Shown here piece after piece: positions 1 through 6,057 of a stretch of 10,393 bases of DNA. Both the position numbers and the translations under genes were made by a program. Under the pieces are notes generated by a model. That model did no database searches, was not told the DNA's origin, and saw nothing but the letters and a program-made list of their open reading frames with translations. Origin of the DNA: an uncultured Ruminococcus sp. (GTDB lineage: Bacteria; Bacillota; Clostridia; Oscillospirales; Ruminococcaceae); assembly GCA_945876155.1 (NCBI GenBank), contig CAMCMW010000031.1, forward strand, positions 1 through 10,393. Reading direction: 5' to 3'. Position 1 is the first letter of the stretch, and each line of letters begins with the position of its first letter.

Positions 1-472
1 TGACAGTATGACAGGCACAGTTGATTTCGTAGCAAGTGAGCCATCTTCAAACCTGGGTCTTTCACAGGGCAGTTTCCTGCTTTCAGGCGGTACAGAGGGC
101 GGCGAACAGACAGTTGCAGACCTTACCGGTATATCCATTGATGACAAGGGTATCATTTCTGCAACACACCCTACATTCGGACTGATGGAAATCGGTCGAA
201 TCGACCTTGCAACATTCGCAAACCCTGCTGGTCTGAGCCAGGTTGGTGATACATATTTTGCTGAGTCACAGAACTCCGGTGAGCCGATTCTTGCAATTGC
301 CGGAACCAACGGAACTGGTGATGTCCTCGGCGGAACACTTGAAACATCAAACACTGACCTTGCCCACGAAATGGCAGACATGATTACAACACAGAGAGGT
401 TTCCAGGCTTGTTCAAGACTTATCACAGTTTCTGATACAATGCTTGAAGAACTTATCAACCTCAAGAGATAA
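1..472 (+). CDS. flgE: Flagellar hook protein FlgE, C-terminal part (5' end outside window)
   Basis: This is the C-terminal ~157 residues of the flagellar hook protein, the subunit of the curved universal joint outside the cell. The reading frame is open from base 2, so the ATG at 8 is internal and the gene starts upstream. Visible family features are the D1-type segment ending in a LATFANPAGL-like stretch, the NSGEP loop, and the C-terminal D0 helix (DLAHEMADMITTQRGF followed by SDTMLEELINLKR), which matches the FlgE/FlgF/FlgG family. FlgE is favoured over FlgG because of its position just before flbD, motAB and fliM in a clostridial fla cluster. The D0 helix carries a Cys codon (410-412), unusual for an exported axial protein. 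The gene ends at TAA 470-472 and is followed by a strong hairpin. Confidence 0.93.
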   Translation, partial: DSMTGTVDFVASEPSSNLGLSQGSFLLSGGTEGGEQTVADLTGISIDDKGIISATHPTFGLMEIGRIDLATFANPAGLSQVGDTYFAESQNSGEPILAIAGTNGTGDVLGGTLETSNTDLAHEMADMITTQRGFQACSRLITVSDTMLEELINLKR

Positions 473-479
473 TTAACTG

Positions 480-528
480 ATTGTTTAACATTCCGGATAA
501 CATGGAGGTTGTCCGGAATGTGAACAAT
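480..528 (+). repeat. Strong intergenic hairpin between flgE and flbD
   Basis: Inverted repeat. An inner stem of 14 pairs joins 488-501 (ACATTCCGGATAAC) to 508-521 with one G-U pair and a 6-nt loop (502-507). After a small internal loop (486-487 against 522), 6 more pairs join 480-485 (ATTGTT) to 523-528 (AACAAT). No T-run follows, so it does not look like a classic intrinsic terminator. A role as an mRNA processing or 3'-end stabilising structure for the hook transcript is inferred, since hook protein is needed in far more copies than the downstream products. Confidence 0.75.
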
Positions 529-533
529 ATTAA

Positions 534-561
534 AGGAGAGCGGAAAATCCGCAGATTGATA
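534..561 (+). promoter_or_regulatory. flbD ribosome-binding site with interposed hairpin
   Basis: The only good Shine-Dalgarno sequence before flbD is AGGAG at 534-538, 22 nt from the ATG at 561, which is too far for normal initiation. Between them lies a perfect 5-bp, 3-nt-loop hairpin GCGGA-AAA-TCCGC (540-552). If it folds, the effective spacing falls to about 9 nt, the optimum. That the hairpin bridges the gap is inferred. The sequence elements are plain to see. Confidence 0.55.
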
Positions 562-740
562 TGATTATTTTAACTAAACTTAACGGTCAGAAATTTGCAC
601 TGAATTTTCATCTGATTGAAACAATTCAGGAAAATCCTGACACGACTATCAAGCTTTCAAACGGAAATGTGTATATTGTTGAAGAACCACTGGAAACTAT
701 TTTAAATTTGATAATAATGTATGAGAAAAAGTTTTCATGA
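561..740 (+). CDS. flbD: FlbD/SwrD family small flagellar protein
   Basis: A 59-residue protein beginning MIILTKLNGQKFALN, the hallmark N-terminus of the FlbD (SwrD/YlzI) family: an MI-x-LT-x-LNG start, a central LIETIQENPDT stretch, then IKLSNGNVYIVEE and a hydrophobic C-terminal helix ending in MYEKKFS. Family members are about 60-70 residues, so this is full length. It probably acts in the cytoplasm or at the membrane. In Bacillus subtilis SwrD is known to raise flagellar motor power through the stators, which fits its position 55 bp before motA. The start is fixed by the family pattern, but the Shine-Dalgarno site is distant. The 3' end lies inside a hairpin (720-750). Confidence 0.88.
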   Translation: MIILTKLNGQKFALNFHLIETIQENPDTTIKLSNGNVYIVEEPLETILNLIIMYEKKFS

Positions 741-750
741 TTTTCTCATA
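720..750 (+). repeat. Inverted repeat across the flbD stop codon
   Basis: A perfect 10-bp inverted repeat joins TATGAGAAAA (720-729) to TTTTCTCATA (741-750) with an 11-nt loop containing the flbD stop codon (738-740). No T-run follows. It may insulate flbD from motA translation or mark an mRNA processing point. Function is inferred only. Confidence 0.55.
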
Positions 751-795
751 TTGAAAATAAATTAATTATGCCATATTAGAAAGGGACGTATAATA

Positions 796-1605
796 ATGGA
801 TATTTTGTCTATTCTGGGTTTTATTTTGGGTGTTGGATTTATTCTTATTTCAATCTTGCTCGGTGATGCACCCGACGGCGGAAAAATGCTGATACCTAAG
901 CAGCTTGAAGGATTTTTTGACCTGCCTTCAATTATGATTGTTGTGGGCGGTACTATTGCTGCACTTATGATATCTTTCCCGCTCAAATCTTTTGCAAAAA
1001 TTCCGAAGCATCTGAAAATTATATTTGCACCAAAAAAATATAATCCTCAGCAGTATATTGAACAGATTGTTTTCTTTGCAAAGGAGGCAAGAATCAACGG
1101 ACTTCTTGCCCTTGAAGACAAGCTTTCTGAAACTAAGGACAAGTTCCTTAAAAATTCAATACTGCTGGTTGTAGACTCTGTTGAGCCTGAAAAGGTAAGA
1201 ACACTTCTTAACAAAGAGCTTGAATATCTTGAAGAGCGTCATGCCCAGGATATGGCATTTTATAACAAAGCGTCCGAATATTCTCCGGCGTTTGGTATGA
1301 TTGGTACTCTTATCGGACTTGTAAACCTTCTTGCCAACCTTGAAGATACGGCAACACTTACTGCAAATATGGCAGTTGCCCTTGTTACAACATTTTATGG
1401 TACAATTCTTGCAAACCTTATTTTCAAGCCTATTGCAAGTAAGCTTAAAGCACGTCACGACGAGGAATACCTGTGTAAAATGATTATCAGCGAGGGTGTT
1501 CAGGCGATTCAGGACGGTGACAATCCGAACTTCATTCAGGAAAAACTTACCAGACTTCTCCCGTCTTACTCATTAAAGGGTGATCTTAAAAACGGAGGCA
1601 AATAA
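796..1605 (+). CDS. motA: Flagellar motor stator protein MotA
   Basis: A 269-residue stator subunit of the cytoplasmic membrane. With MotB it forms the ion channel that drives rotation. Two N-terminal membrane helices (about 4-22 and 44-61) flank a short outer loop with a GDAPDGG segment. A cytoplasmic domain follows, with the rotor-interacting charge pair R99 and E107 (FFAKEARINGLLALED), the same 8-residue spacing as R90/E98 in E. coli. Two later membrane helices contain the conserved prolines (P164 in EYSPAFGMIGTLIGLV and P212 in IFKPIASKLK). Length is normal. AAAGGGA at 780-786 gives a 9-nt spacing to the ATG. motB follows after 36 bp. Nothing in the sequence reliably tells H+ from Na+ coupling. 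Confidence 0.97.
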   Translation: MDILSILGFILGVGFILISILLGDAPDGGKMLIPKQLEGFFDLPSIMIVVGGTIAALMISFPLKSFAKIPKHLKIIFAPKKYNPQQYIEQIVFFAKEARINGLLALEDKLSETKDKFLKNSILLVVDSVEPEKVRTLLNKELEYLEERHAQDMAFYNKASEYSPAFGMIGTLIGLVNLLANLEDTATLTANMAVALVTTFYGTILANLIFKPIASKLKARHDEEYLCKMIISEGVQAIQDGDNPNFIQEKLTRLLPSYSLKGDLKNGGK

Positions 1606-1641
1606 GTAAACTGAAAATACATATATAAGGAAGTGAAATGT

Positions 1642-2532
1642 ATGGCAAAGAAAAATATGGACGAAGGCGGAGGCAGCTGGATGGATACCTATGGCGACAT
1701 GGTTACTCTGCTGTTTACATTCTTTGTTATGCTTTACAGTATGTCGTCTATAAATGAGGATAAGTGGGCAGCGCTTGTACGTGCATTCAATATACACGGC
1801 GACGAAGTCGTTGACCAGATTGTTTTCGGCTATTCATCAGAAGACGGCTCTGAACCTTTTGAAAATGAAAACGACGGCAATGCAGTTGGCAAGGAAAATG
1901 AAAGACCAGTAAATACCGACCTTGATGAACTCTTTATAAATATTCAGAAATATGTTCAGGACCATGAAATGCAGGATAGTATAAGCATCAGTCAGGGAGA
2001 TACGGGACAGACATCAGGAGAAGATGATGCACAGGCTGAAAATGAAAAGCCTTACAGTATGTCGGGAGACCAAGCAAAAAACATTTATATCCAGTTCAAG
2101 AACGACGTACTTTTCAAGCCTGATGAGGCGGTGCTGAGAGAAGAGGCAGAAGATGTAGTACAATTCCTGGGAGAATGCCTGGAAAGCGTTGAACCGGAAG
2201 TTGCAATGATAATCATTAAAGGACACACTGCTATAAGCCCGTCATCAATTGTGGATTCACGTCTGCTTTCATCTGACAGAGCAAGTACCATTTCAAATTT
2301 CCTTGAAAATGATTTTGATATACCGTCAAACAAGCTTTACCCGATAGGCTTGTCCGGCGACTATCCGATTGCAACAAATGACACAGAAGAAGGACGCCGC
2401 CAGAACAGACGTGTTGAAATCGTTATTATCAGTAAGGAAAGTGACCTTGCAAAGAGCGGTGAACTTCTGAAAATTCTTGGATCATCATTTGAAGCGTCAG
2501 CAGGAGATATTCAGGATATTGCAAGTAATTAA
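1642..2532 (+). CDS. motB: Flagellar motor stator protein MotB
   Basis: A 296-residue stator partner of MotA. A short cytoplasmic N-terminus leads into one membrane helix (about 17-36) with the ion-carrying Asp at D19 (WMDTYGDMVTLLFTFFVML). A long acidic, low-complexity periplasmic linker (about 50-145) precedes a C-terminal OmpA-like peptidoglycan-binding domain (about 147-265), recognised from NDVLFKPDEAVL, GHT (194-196), SSDRA (R213) and GRRQNRRVEI. The canonical GHTD Asp is replaced by Ala (A197), and the NWELS region reads SRLLS. I chose the ATG at 1642 over the GTG at 1633 because the GTG overlaps the AAGGAAG Shine-Dalgarno (1627-1633), while the ATG lies at proper spacing. The linker may be unusually acidic. 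Confidence 0.95.
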   Translation: MAKKNMDEGGGSWMDTYGDMVTLLFTFFVMLYSMSSINEDKWAALVRAFNIHGDEVVDQIVFGYSSEDGSEPFENENDGNAVGKENERPVNTDLDELFINIQKYVQDHEMQDSISISQGDTGQTSGEDDAQAENEKPYSMSGDQAKNIYIQFKNDVLFKPDEAVLREEAEDVVQFLGECLESVEPEVAMIIIKGHTAISPSSIVDSRLLSSDRASTISNFLENDFDIPSNKLYPIGLSGDYPIATNDTEEGRRQNRRVEIVIISKESDLAKSGELLKILGSSFEASAGDIQDIASN

Positions 2533-2555
2533 TTATTCAGTCAGGGAGTCAGCAG

Positions 2556-3569
2556 ATGAGCAAAAGTAAGAATAATCCGAAAAAGCAGGAAAATCAGAAA
2601 AATATTCCTAATTATAATTTTCCTCAGGTTTCAGTTTCTGAACAAAAAAGAATAAGGGATTATGATTTTAAAAAGCCTAAAAAATTTACTAAAGAACATC
2701 TAAGATGTCTGAATACTGTAAATGAGAATATTATCCGTATCTTTTCATCTAATATTTCAAGTATGCTCAGGGCATTCTGTGAGATTGAAATGCTTAAAAT
2801 GGAAGAATGCAGATATATGGAGTACTTGAATACACTTCCAGATAAAACATTTATAGGGCTTATGAATATGAATATTGATGAAAGCACATCTGATGACTGT
2901 ACAGTTATAGTACATTTTCCGTCCTCTGTAAACTACTTCCTTATTGACATACTGCTGGGCGGTGACGGTCACGGGCATAACCTTACACGAGGTTTTACAG
3001 AAATTGAAATTGCAATACTTGATAATTTCTACAAGAAAGTAACTGGATTTTTTGCCGAATCATGGAAAAACCTTATGGACGTAAACTGTGAGCTTTACGG
3101 ACATGACACCTACCCGACGCTTGCACAGTTTATATCCCTTGACGACTCGGTAATCGTTCTTTCATTCCAGATAAAAATACGTGATATAGTTGATAAATTC
3201 AGCTTTTGTATTCCGTCTATCAGTCTGGACGAGATGCTGCGTTCGACTCTTACAAAAAATGCCAAAAGCAACAAGCAGGAGGACGAAAAGGATAAAATCA
3301 GGCGTGAGGCTATATCCGCTTCCCTCAATGATTCTGCAATGGAGCTTACAGCGGTACTTGATACGGTTATGCTTGATGTGCATGATATAGTCAGTCTTGA
3401 GGTTTCGGACGTTATTCAGCTGAAGAAAAAAATTGATGACAACATTATAATTACTGTTGAAGGGGAGCCTAAATTCAGCGCAAAGCTGGGGGACAGGAAG
3501 ATAAAAAAATCAGTAAAGATCTGTGATATTGTATCAACAGCAGAAATAAATGAATTCAATAACATATAA
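2556..3569 (+). CDS. fliM: Flagellar motor switch protein FliM (without N-terminal CheY-binding peptide)
   Basis: A 337-residue C-ring switch protein. Recognisable FliM parts are YDFKKPKKFTKEHLR (about 35-49) followed by a NIIRIFSSNISSMLR-type helix, the central CheC-like domain with the GGDGHGH loop (135-141) and GFTEIEIAIL (146-155), AESWKNL, and a C-terminal SpoA/FliN-like domain (about 265-330, VSLEVSDVIQLKK, EPKFSAKLG). The usual LSQxEIDALL motif at the extreme N-terminus, which docks phospho-CheY, is absent. In its place is a Lys/Asn/Gln-rich segment. The start is secure: GGGAG (2544-2548) is 7 nt from the ATG, and an in-frame TAA (2526-2528) excludes a longer protein. The stop codon coincides with the left end of the repeat element downstream. 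Confidence 0.93.
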   Translation: MSKSKNNPKKQENQKNIPNYNFPQVSVSEQKRIRDYDFKKPKKFTKEHLRCLNTVNENIIRIFSSNISSMLRAFCEIEMLKMEECRYMEYLNTLPDKTFIGLMNMNIDESTSDDCTVIVHFPSSVNYFLIDILLGGDGHGHNLTRGFTEIEIAILDNFYKKVTGFFAESWKNLMDVNCELYGHDTYPTLAQFISLDDSVIVLSFQIKIRDIVDKFSFCIPSISLDEMLRSTLTKNAKSNKQEDEKDKIRREAISASLNDSAMELTAVLDTVMLDVHDIVSLEVSDVIQLKKKIDDNIIITVEGEPKFSAKLGDRKIKKSVKICDIVSTAEINEFNNI

Positions 3570-3744
3570 GGCAACACCGCACAATTAACGGCTGACGCCT
3601 TTGCCGCACATCTGCTTGCATATTTTCCGTCATATCACACAAAAATCTTTTGACATACGCCAGTATGCCAGCAAGATTTTTATGCAATCTGCCGAAAAAT
3701 CTGACGTCGCAGCTGCACGACAATAATTATGCGATATTGCCTTA
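3567..3744. mobile_element. MITE-like non-coding element with terminal inverted repeats between fliM and fliY
   Basis: A 178-bp AT/GC-mixed insert without a credible ORF, in a cluster where other gaps are 4-60 bp. The ends are 21-nt inverted repeats, TAAGGCAACACCGCACAATTA (3567-3587, last base A) against the complement of 3724-3744. They match at 18 of 21 positions, and all three differences are C versus T. Both ends carry TA, as expected of a TA target duplication. The interior has a hairpin: AAAAATCTT (3641-3649) pairs with AAGATTTTT (3673-3681), enclosing CATAC-gcca-GTATG (3654-3667). The first TA plus A forms the fliM stop codon. A MITE or dispersed intergenic repeat is inferred. Copy number in the genome would decide it. 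Nothing else is visible in this gap except the fliY ribosome-binding site. Confidence 0.6.
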
Positions 3745-3765
3745 AGTTCCGAAGGGAGTAAATTT

Positions 3766-4821
3766 ATGAAAAATAATGCTAATATAGAAGATTCAATACT
3801 TGAAAGCTATGAAGAACTTTTATCAATGGGATTAAATTCAGCAGCTGAGATTTTTTCAAAGCTTCTGAATGCAGAAGTTTCTTTTGAATCTGATTTTATT
3901 GTATCAGAAAAAATTGAAGGTCTTGAATCTTTCGGAACTGAACCGGGAGTTGTCGTTTCACTTAATTTAAGCGGAGCGTTAATCGGTAAGGCTGCTGTTG
4001 TAGTACAGAATGTATATGCTAAAAATATCCTTAATTTCCTTATGAATTCTGATGAGGAAGATGACAGCGAAGAGGACGAGATAGATGAGATGGCAATGGG
4101 AACCGTCAAGGAGCTTATAGGTCAGATGTCTGCCGCTTTTGCTGAATCCCTTACAAACTTTTTTGGCTCGAACGTAAATATTGAGGCTGTTGAGGCATAC
4201 GATCTTTCAGAAGAATGCTGGGAAATTGCAGAGGTTTTCGGCTGTTCAAATGATACGGAGATTTACAGCGTAGGGGTGAATTTTGAAGTCGGCGACCAGT
4301 TAAGCGGTTCATTTAATATTGAAGTTGACCAGGATACCTTTGATTTCACATCAAACAGACTTAATATGATTCCGGGCAGCGAGGCAGAAAGTGAATATCT
4401 CAATGCCATTGCCGGCGGAAATGACCCGATGAATCTCAATGCAGTTGCAGAGGCAAGAAGAGCCGGCAGACCAGTTTCAGTTATGAAGGATTCCATCAAT
4501 GTTCAGTCTGCACAGTTCCCGAGCTTTTCAAATCAGGGAAGTGTGGGTGGAATGTCACTCCTTCAGGGCAACATGGACCTGCTGATGGACGTTCCTCTTA
4601 ACGTTACAATCGAAATCGGAAAAACCCGTAAAAAAATGCGTGATATCATGGAATTTGCACAGGGAACTGTCATTGACCTTGAAAAACAGGCAGGTGCACC
4701 GGTTGATATTGTAGTAAACGGTCAGCTTATCGCAAGAGGAGACGTTGTGGTAATTGACGATAATTTCGGAGTCAGAATAACTGAAATTATCGGAAACAAT
4801 ACCTTTGCTCCAAAAGAATAA
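3766..4821 (+). CDS. fliY: Flagellar motor switch phosphatase-like protein FliY (CheC-like plus FliN domain)
   Basis: A 351-residue C-ring protein. Residues ~10-200 resemble the CheC/FliY phosphatase fold, with an acidic insert at 95-108 (DEEDDSEEDEIDE). A ~70-residue low-complexity linker then leads to the C-terminal FliN/SpoA domain (about 265-345), clearly recognised by MDLLMDVPLNVTIEIGKTR, the VIDLEKQAGAPVDIVVNG segment, LIARGDVVVIDDNFGVRITEI. Compared with B. subtilis FliY, the N-terminal EIDALL peptide is missing. In the two E-x-x-N phosphatase motifs the Glu remains (E17, E116) but Asn is replaced by Ser (S20) and Gly (G119). It is probably a structural switch protein without CheY-P phosphatase activity. 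AAGGGAG (3752-3758) lies 7 nt before the ATG, and an in-frame TAA at 3724-3726 limits the start. fliO follows at once. Confidence 0.9.
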   Translation: MKNNANIEDSILESYEELLSMGLNSAAEIFSKLLNAEVSFESDFIVSEKIEGLESFGTEPGVVVSLNLSGALIGKAAVVVQNVYAKNILNFLMNSDEEDDSEEDEIDEMAMGTVKELIGQMSAAFAESLTNFFGSNVNIEAVEAYDLSEECWEIAEVFGCSNDTEIYSVGVNFEVGDQLSGSFNIEVDQDTFDFTSNRLNMIPGSEAESEYLNAIAGGNDPMNLNAVAEARRAGRPVSVMKDSINVQSAQFPSFSNQGSVGGMSLLQGNMDLLMDVPLNVTIEIGKTRKKMRDIMEFAQGTVIDLEKQAGAPVDIVVNGQLIARGDVVVIDDNFGVRITEIIGNNTFAPKE

Positions 4822-4842
4822 TATTTGTTCCGGAGAATTACA

Positions 4843-5250
4843 GTGGAAGGAAATTCATTGATAAGTCAGATAGGTCTTGTTTTAGGAACACTTCTTGGAA
4901 TAGCGCTTATACTTTATCTGGCATATATTTCAACAAAACTGCTGGGAAGAAAGCTATCAGTCAGGACCGGCAGCGGCAGAAAAATAAAAATACTCGACAG
5001 CGTTTCAGTGGGGCAGGGGAAATCGCTGATTATTGTCCAGGCAGGAGAAAAAACATTTCTTGTGGGTGCTGCATCAGAAAGTATCAATCTGATAAGCGAA
5101 CTGGACAGTGACGATTTTGCTGAGCCTGAAACGCCGCCGGAAACCGGAATGGATTTTAAGACCGCTTTTAAAAAGGTACTTGAAAACAATTTCGGCAAAA
5201 AAAGCAATAAAGATAAGGAGAATGAAAATGACAGCGGTCAAACAAAATAA
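4843..5250 (+). CDS. fliO: Flagellar biosynthesis protein FliO (FliO/FliZ family)
   Basis: A 135-residue bitopic membrane protein that assists assembly or stability of FliP in the export gate. It has one N-terminal membrane helix (about residues 8-28, IGLVLGTLLGIALILYLAYI), then the FliO core LLGRKLSV, GSGRKIKILDSVSVGQGKSLIIVQAGEKTFLVGA, SINLISEL, and a charged, poorly conserved C-terminal tail. I prefer the GTG at 4843 because CGGAGA (4831-4836) is 6 nt upstream. A TTG at 4825 precedes that site, and a TTG at 4858 with AAGGA is a second possibility. The gene begins 21 bp after fliY, with no cheY between them, and its end overlaps the fliP start by 23 bp. Confidence 0.87.
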   Translation: MEGNSLISQIGLVLGTLLGIALILYLAYISTKLLGRKLSVRTGSGRKIKILDSVSVGQGKSLIIVQAGEKTFLVGAASESINLISELDSDDFAEPETPPETGMDFKTAFKKVLENNFGKKSNKDKENENDSGQTK

Positions 5251-6046
5251 AGCTGCAAAAAAGAAACTTCTGAAATATATTATCAGCTTTGTTATATGTC
5301 TTGCAGTTGTTATTTTTTCATTTGTCATTCTTTCAACGGCAGTATCAGCTGAATCGTCAATAACACTTGACATAAGTTCCGGTGAGGCGGACGAAAATTC
5401 AAGCGTACTTGACATACTGTTCCTGCTTGCTTTTCTTGCACTGATACCGTCATTCCTTATGATGATGACATCATTTGTCAGAATTGTGATTGCACTTTCA
5501 TTTCTGAGAAATGCAATAGGAACACAGACCTCTCCGCCGAACCAGGTGGTAATAGGGCTGGCATTATTTCTGACAATATTTATCATGTTTCCGGTCTTAA
5601 AGGAAATAAAGCATGAGGCGTATGACCCATATCAGGCGGGGGAGATAACAATTGAAGAGGCAATAACTGAAGGTTCAAAGCCGCTGAAGACATTCATGCT
5701 CAAACAGGTATATGAAAAAGACCTTGATATGTTTATCAGCCTTGCGGATAACCGTGGCATGATAGACGCATCACAGATTCAGAACCGTGATGACCTTACA
5801 GGACTAAGTCTTTTTGTAATTGTTCCGGCGTTTATGACAAGTGAACTGAAAAGGGCATTTCTCATAGGCTTTTTGCTTTACATACCTTTCCTGCTGATAG
5901 ATCTTGTTGTGTCAAGTACGCTTATGTCAATGGGTATGGTAATGCTGCCGCCGACAACAATTGCTCTGCCGTTCAAGCTAATGCTGTTTATAGTGGTTGA
6001 CGGCTGGAATCTGCTGTTTGAATCGTTGATTGTAAGTTTCAGATAG
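5228..6046 (+). CDS. fliP: Flagellar type III export gate protein FliP
   Basis: A 272-residue core subunit of the FliPQR export channel. The N-terminus is a Lys-rich stretch followed by a hydrophobic signal sequence with a likely cleavage after AVSA (residue 41), as in FliP proteins with cleavable signals. Family hallmarks are ALIPSFLMMMTSFVRIVIAL (with the Met-rich gasket loop), RNAIGTQTSPPNQVVIGLALF, the LSLFVIVPAFMTSELKRAF segment and the C-terminal MGMVMLPPTTIALPFKLMLF with VDGWNLL. The ATG at 5228 is 7 nt after AAGGAG (5215-5220). The in-frame ATG at 5222 is too close to it. Translational coupling with fliO is likely because of the 23-bp overlap. Confidence 0.96.
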   Translation: MTAVKQNKAAKKKLLKYIISFVICLAVVIFSFVILSTAVSAESSITLDISSGEADENSSVLDILFLLAFLALIPSFLMMMTSFVRIVIALSFLRNAIGTQTSPPNQVVIGLALFLTIFIMFPVLKEIKHEAYDPYQAGEITIEEAITEGSKPLKTFMLKQVYEKDLDMFISLADNRGMIDASQIQNRDDLTGLSLFVIVPAFMTSELKRAFLIGFLLYIPFLLIDLVVSSTLMSMGMVMLPPTTIALPFKLMLFIVVDGWNLLFESLIVSFR

Positions 6047-6057
6047 GAGTGTGAAAA

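Noticed and set aside
789..794. TATAAT just before motA as a -10 box
   Set aside because: At 17 nt upstream only TTATGC is found, the box overlaps the ribosome-binding region, and a transcript from it would start inside motA.
1633..1641. GTG at 1633 as the start of MotB
   Set aside because: This GTG overlaps the AAGGAAG Shine-Dalgarno. The ATG at 1642 has proper spacing and gives a normal MotB N-terminus.
3650..3655. TTGACA in the fliM-fliY gap as a -35 box for an internal promoter
   Set aside because: A perfect -35, but it lies in a hairpin arm, and at 16-18 nt spacing there is no TATAAT-like sequence (AAGATT is the best).
5108..5227. Extended N-terminus for FliP starting at 5108
   Set aside because: The extension is the other-frame reading of the fliO 3' end. 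FliP proteins begin with a signal sequence, and AAGGAG at 5215-5220 fits the ATG at 5228.
5074..5586. 170-residue ORF on the minus strand across the fliO/fliP junction
   Set aside because: It lies antisense to well-recognised fliO and fliP, has no ribosome-binding site or family resemblance, and its composition mirrors the + strand genes.
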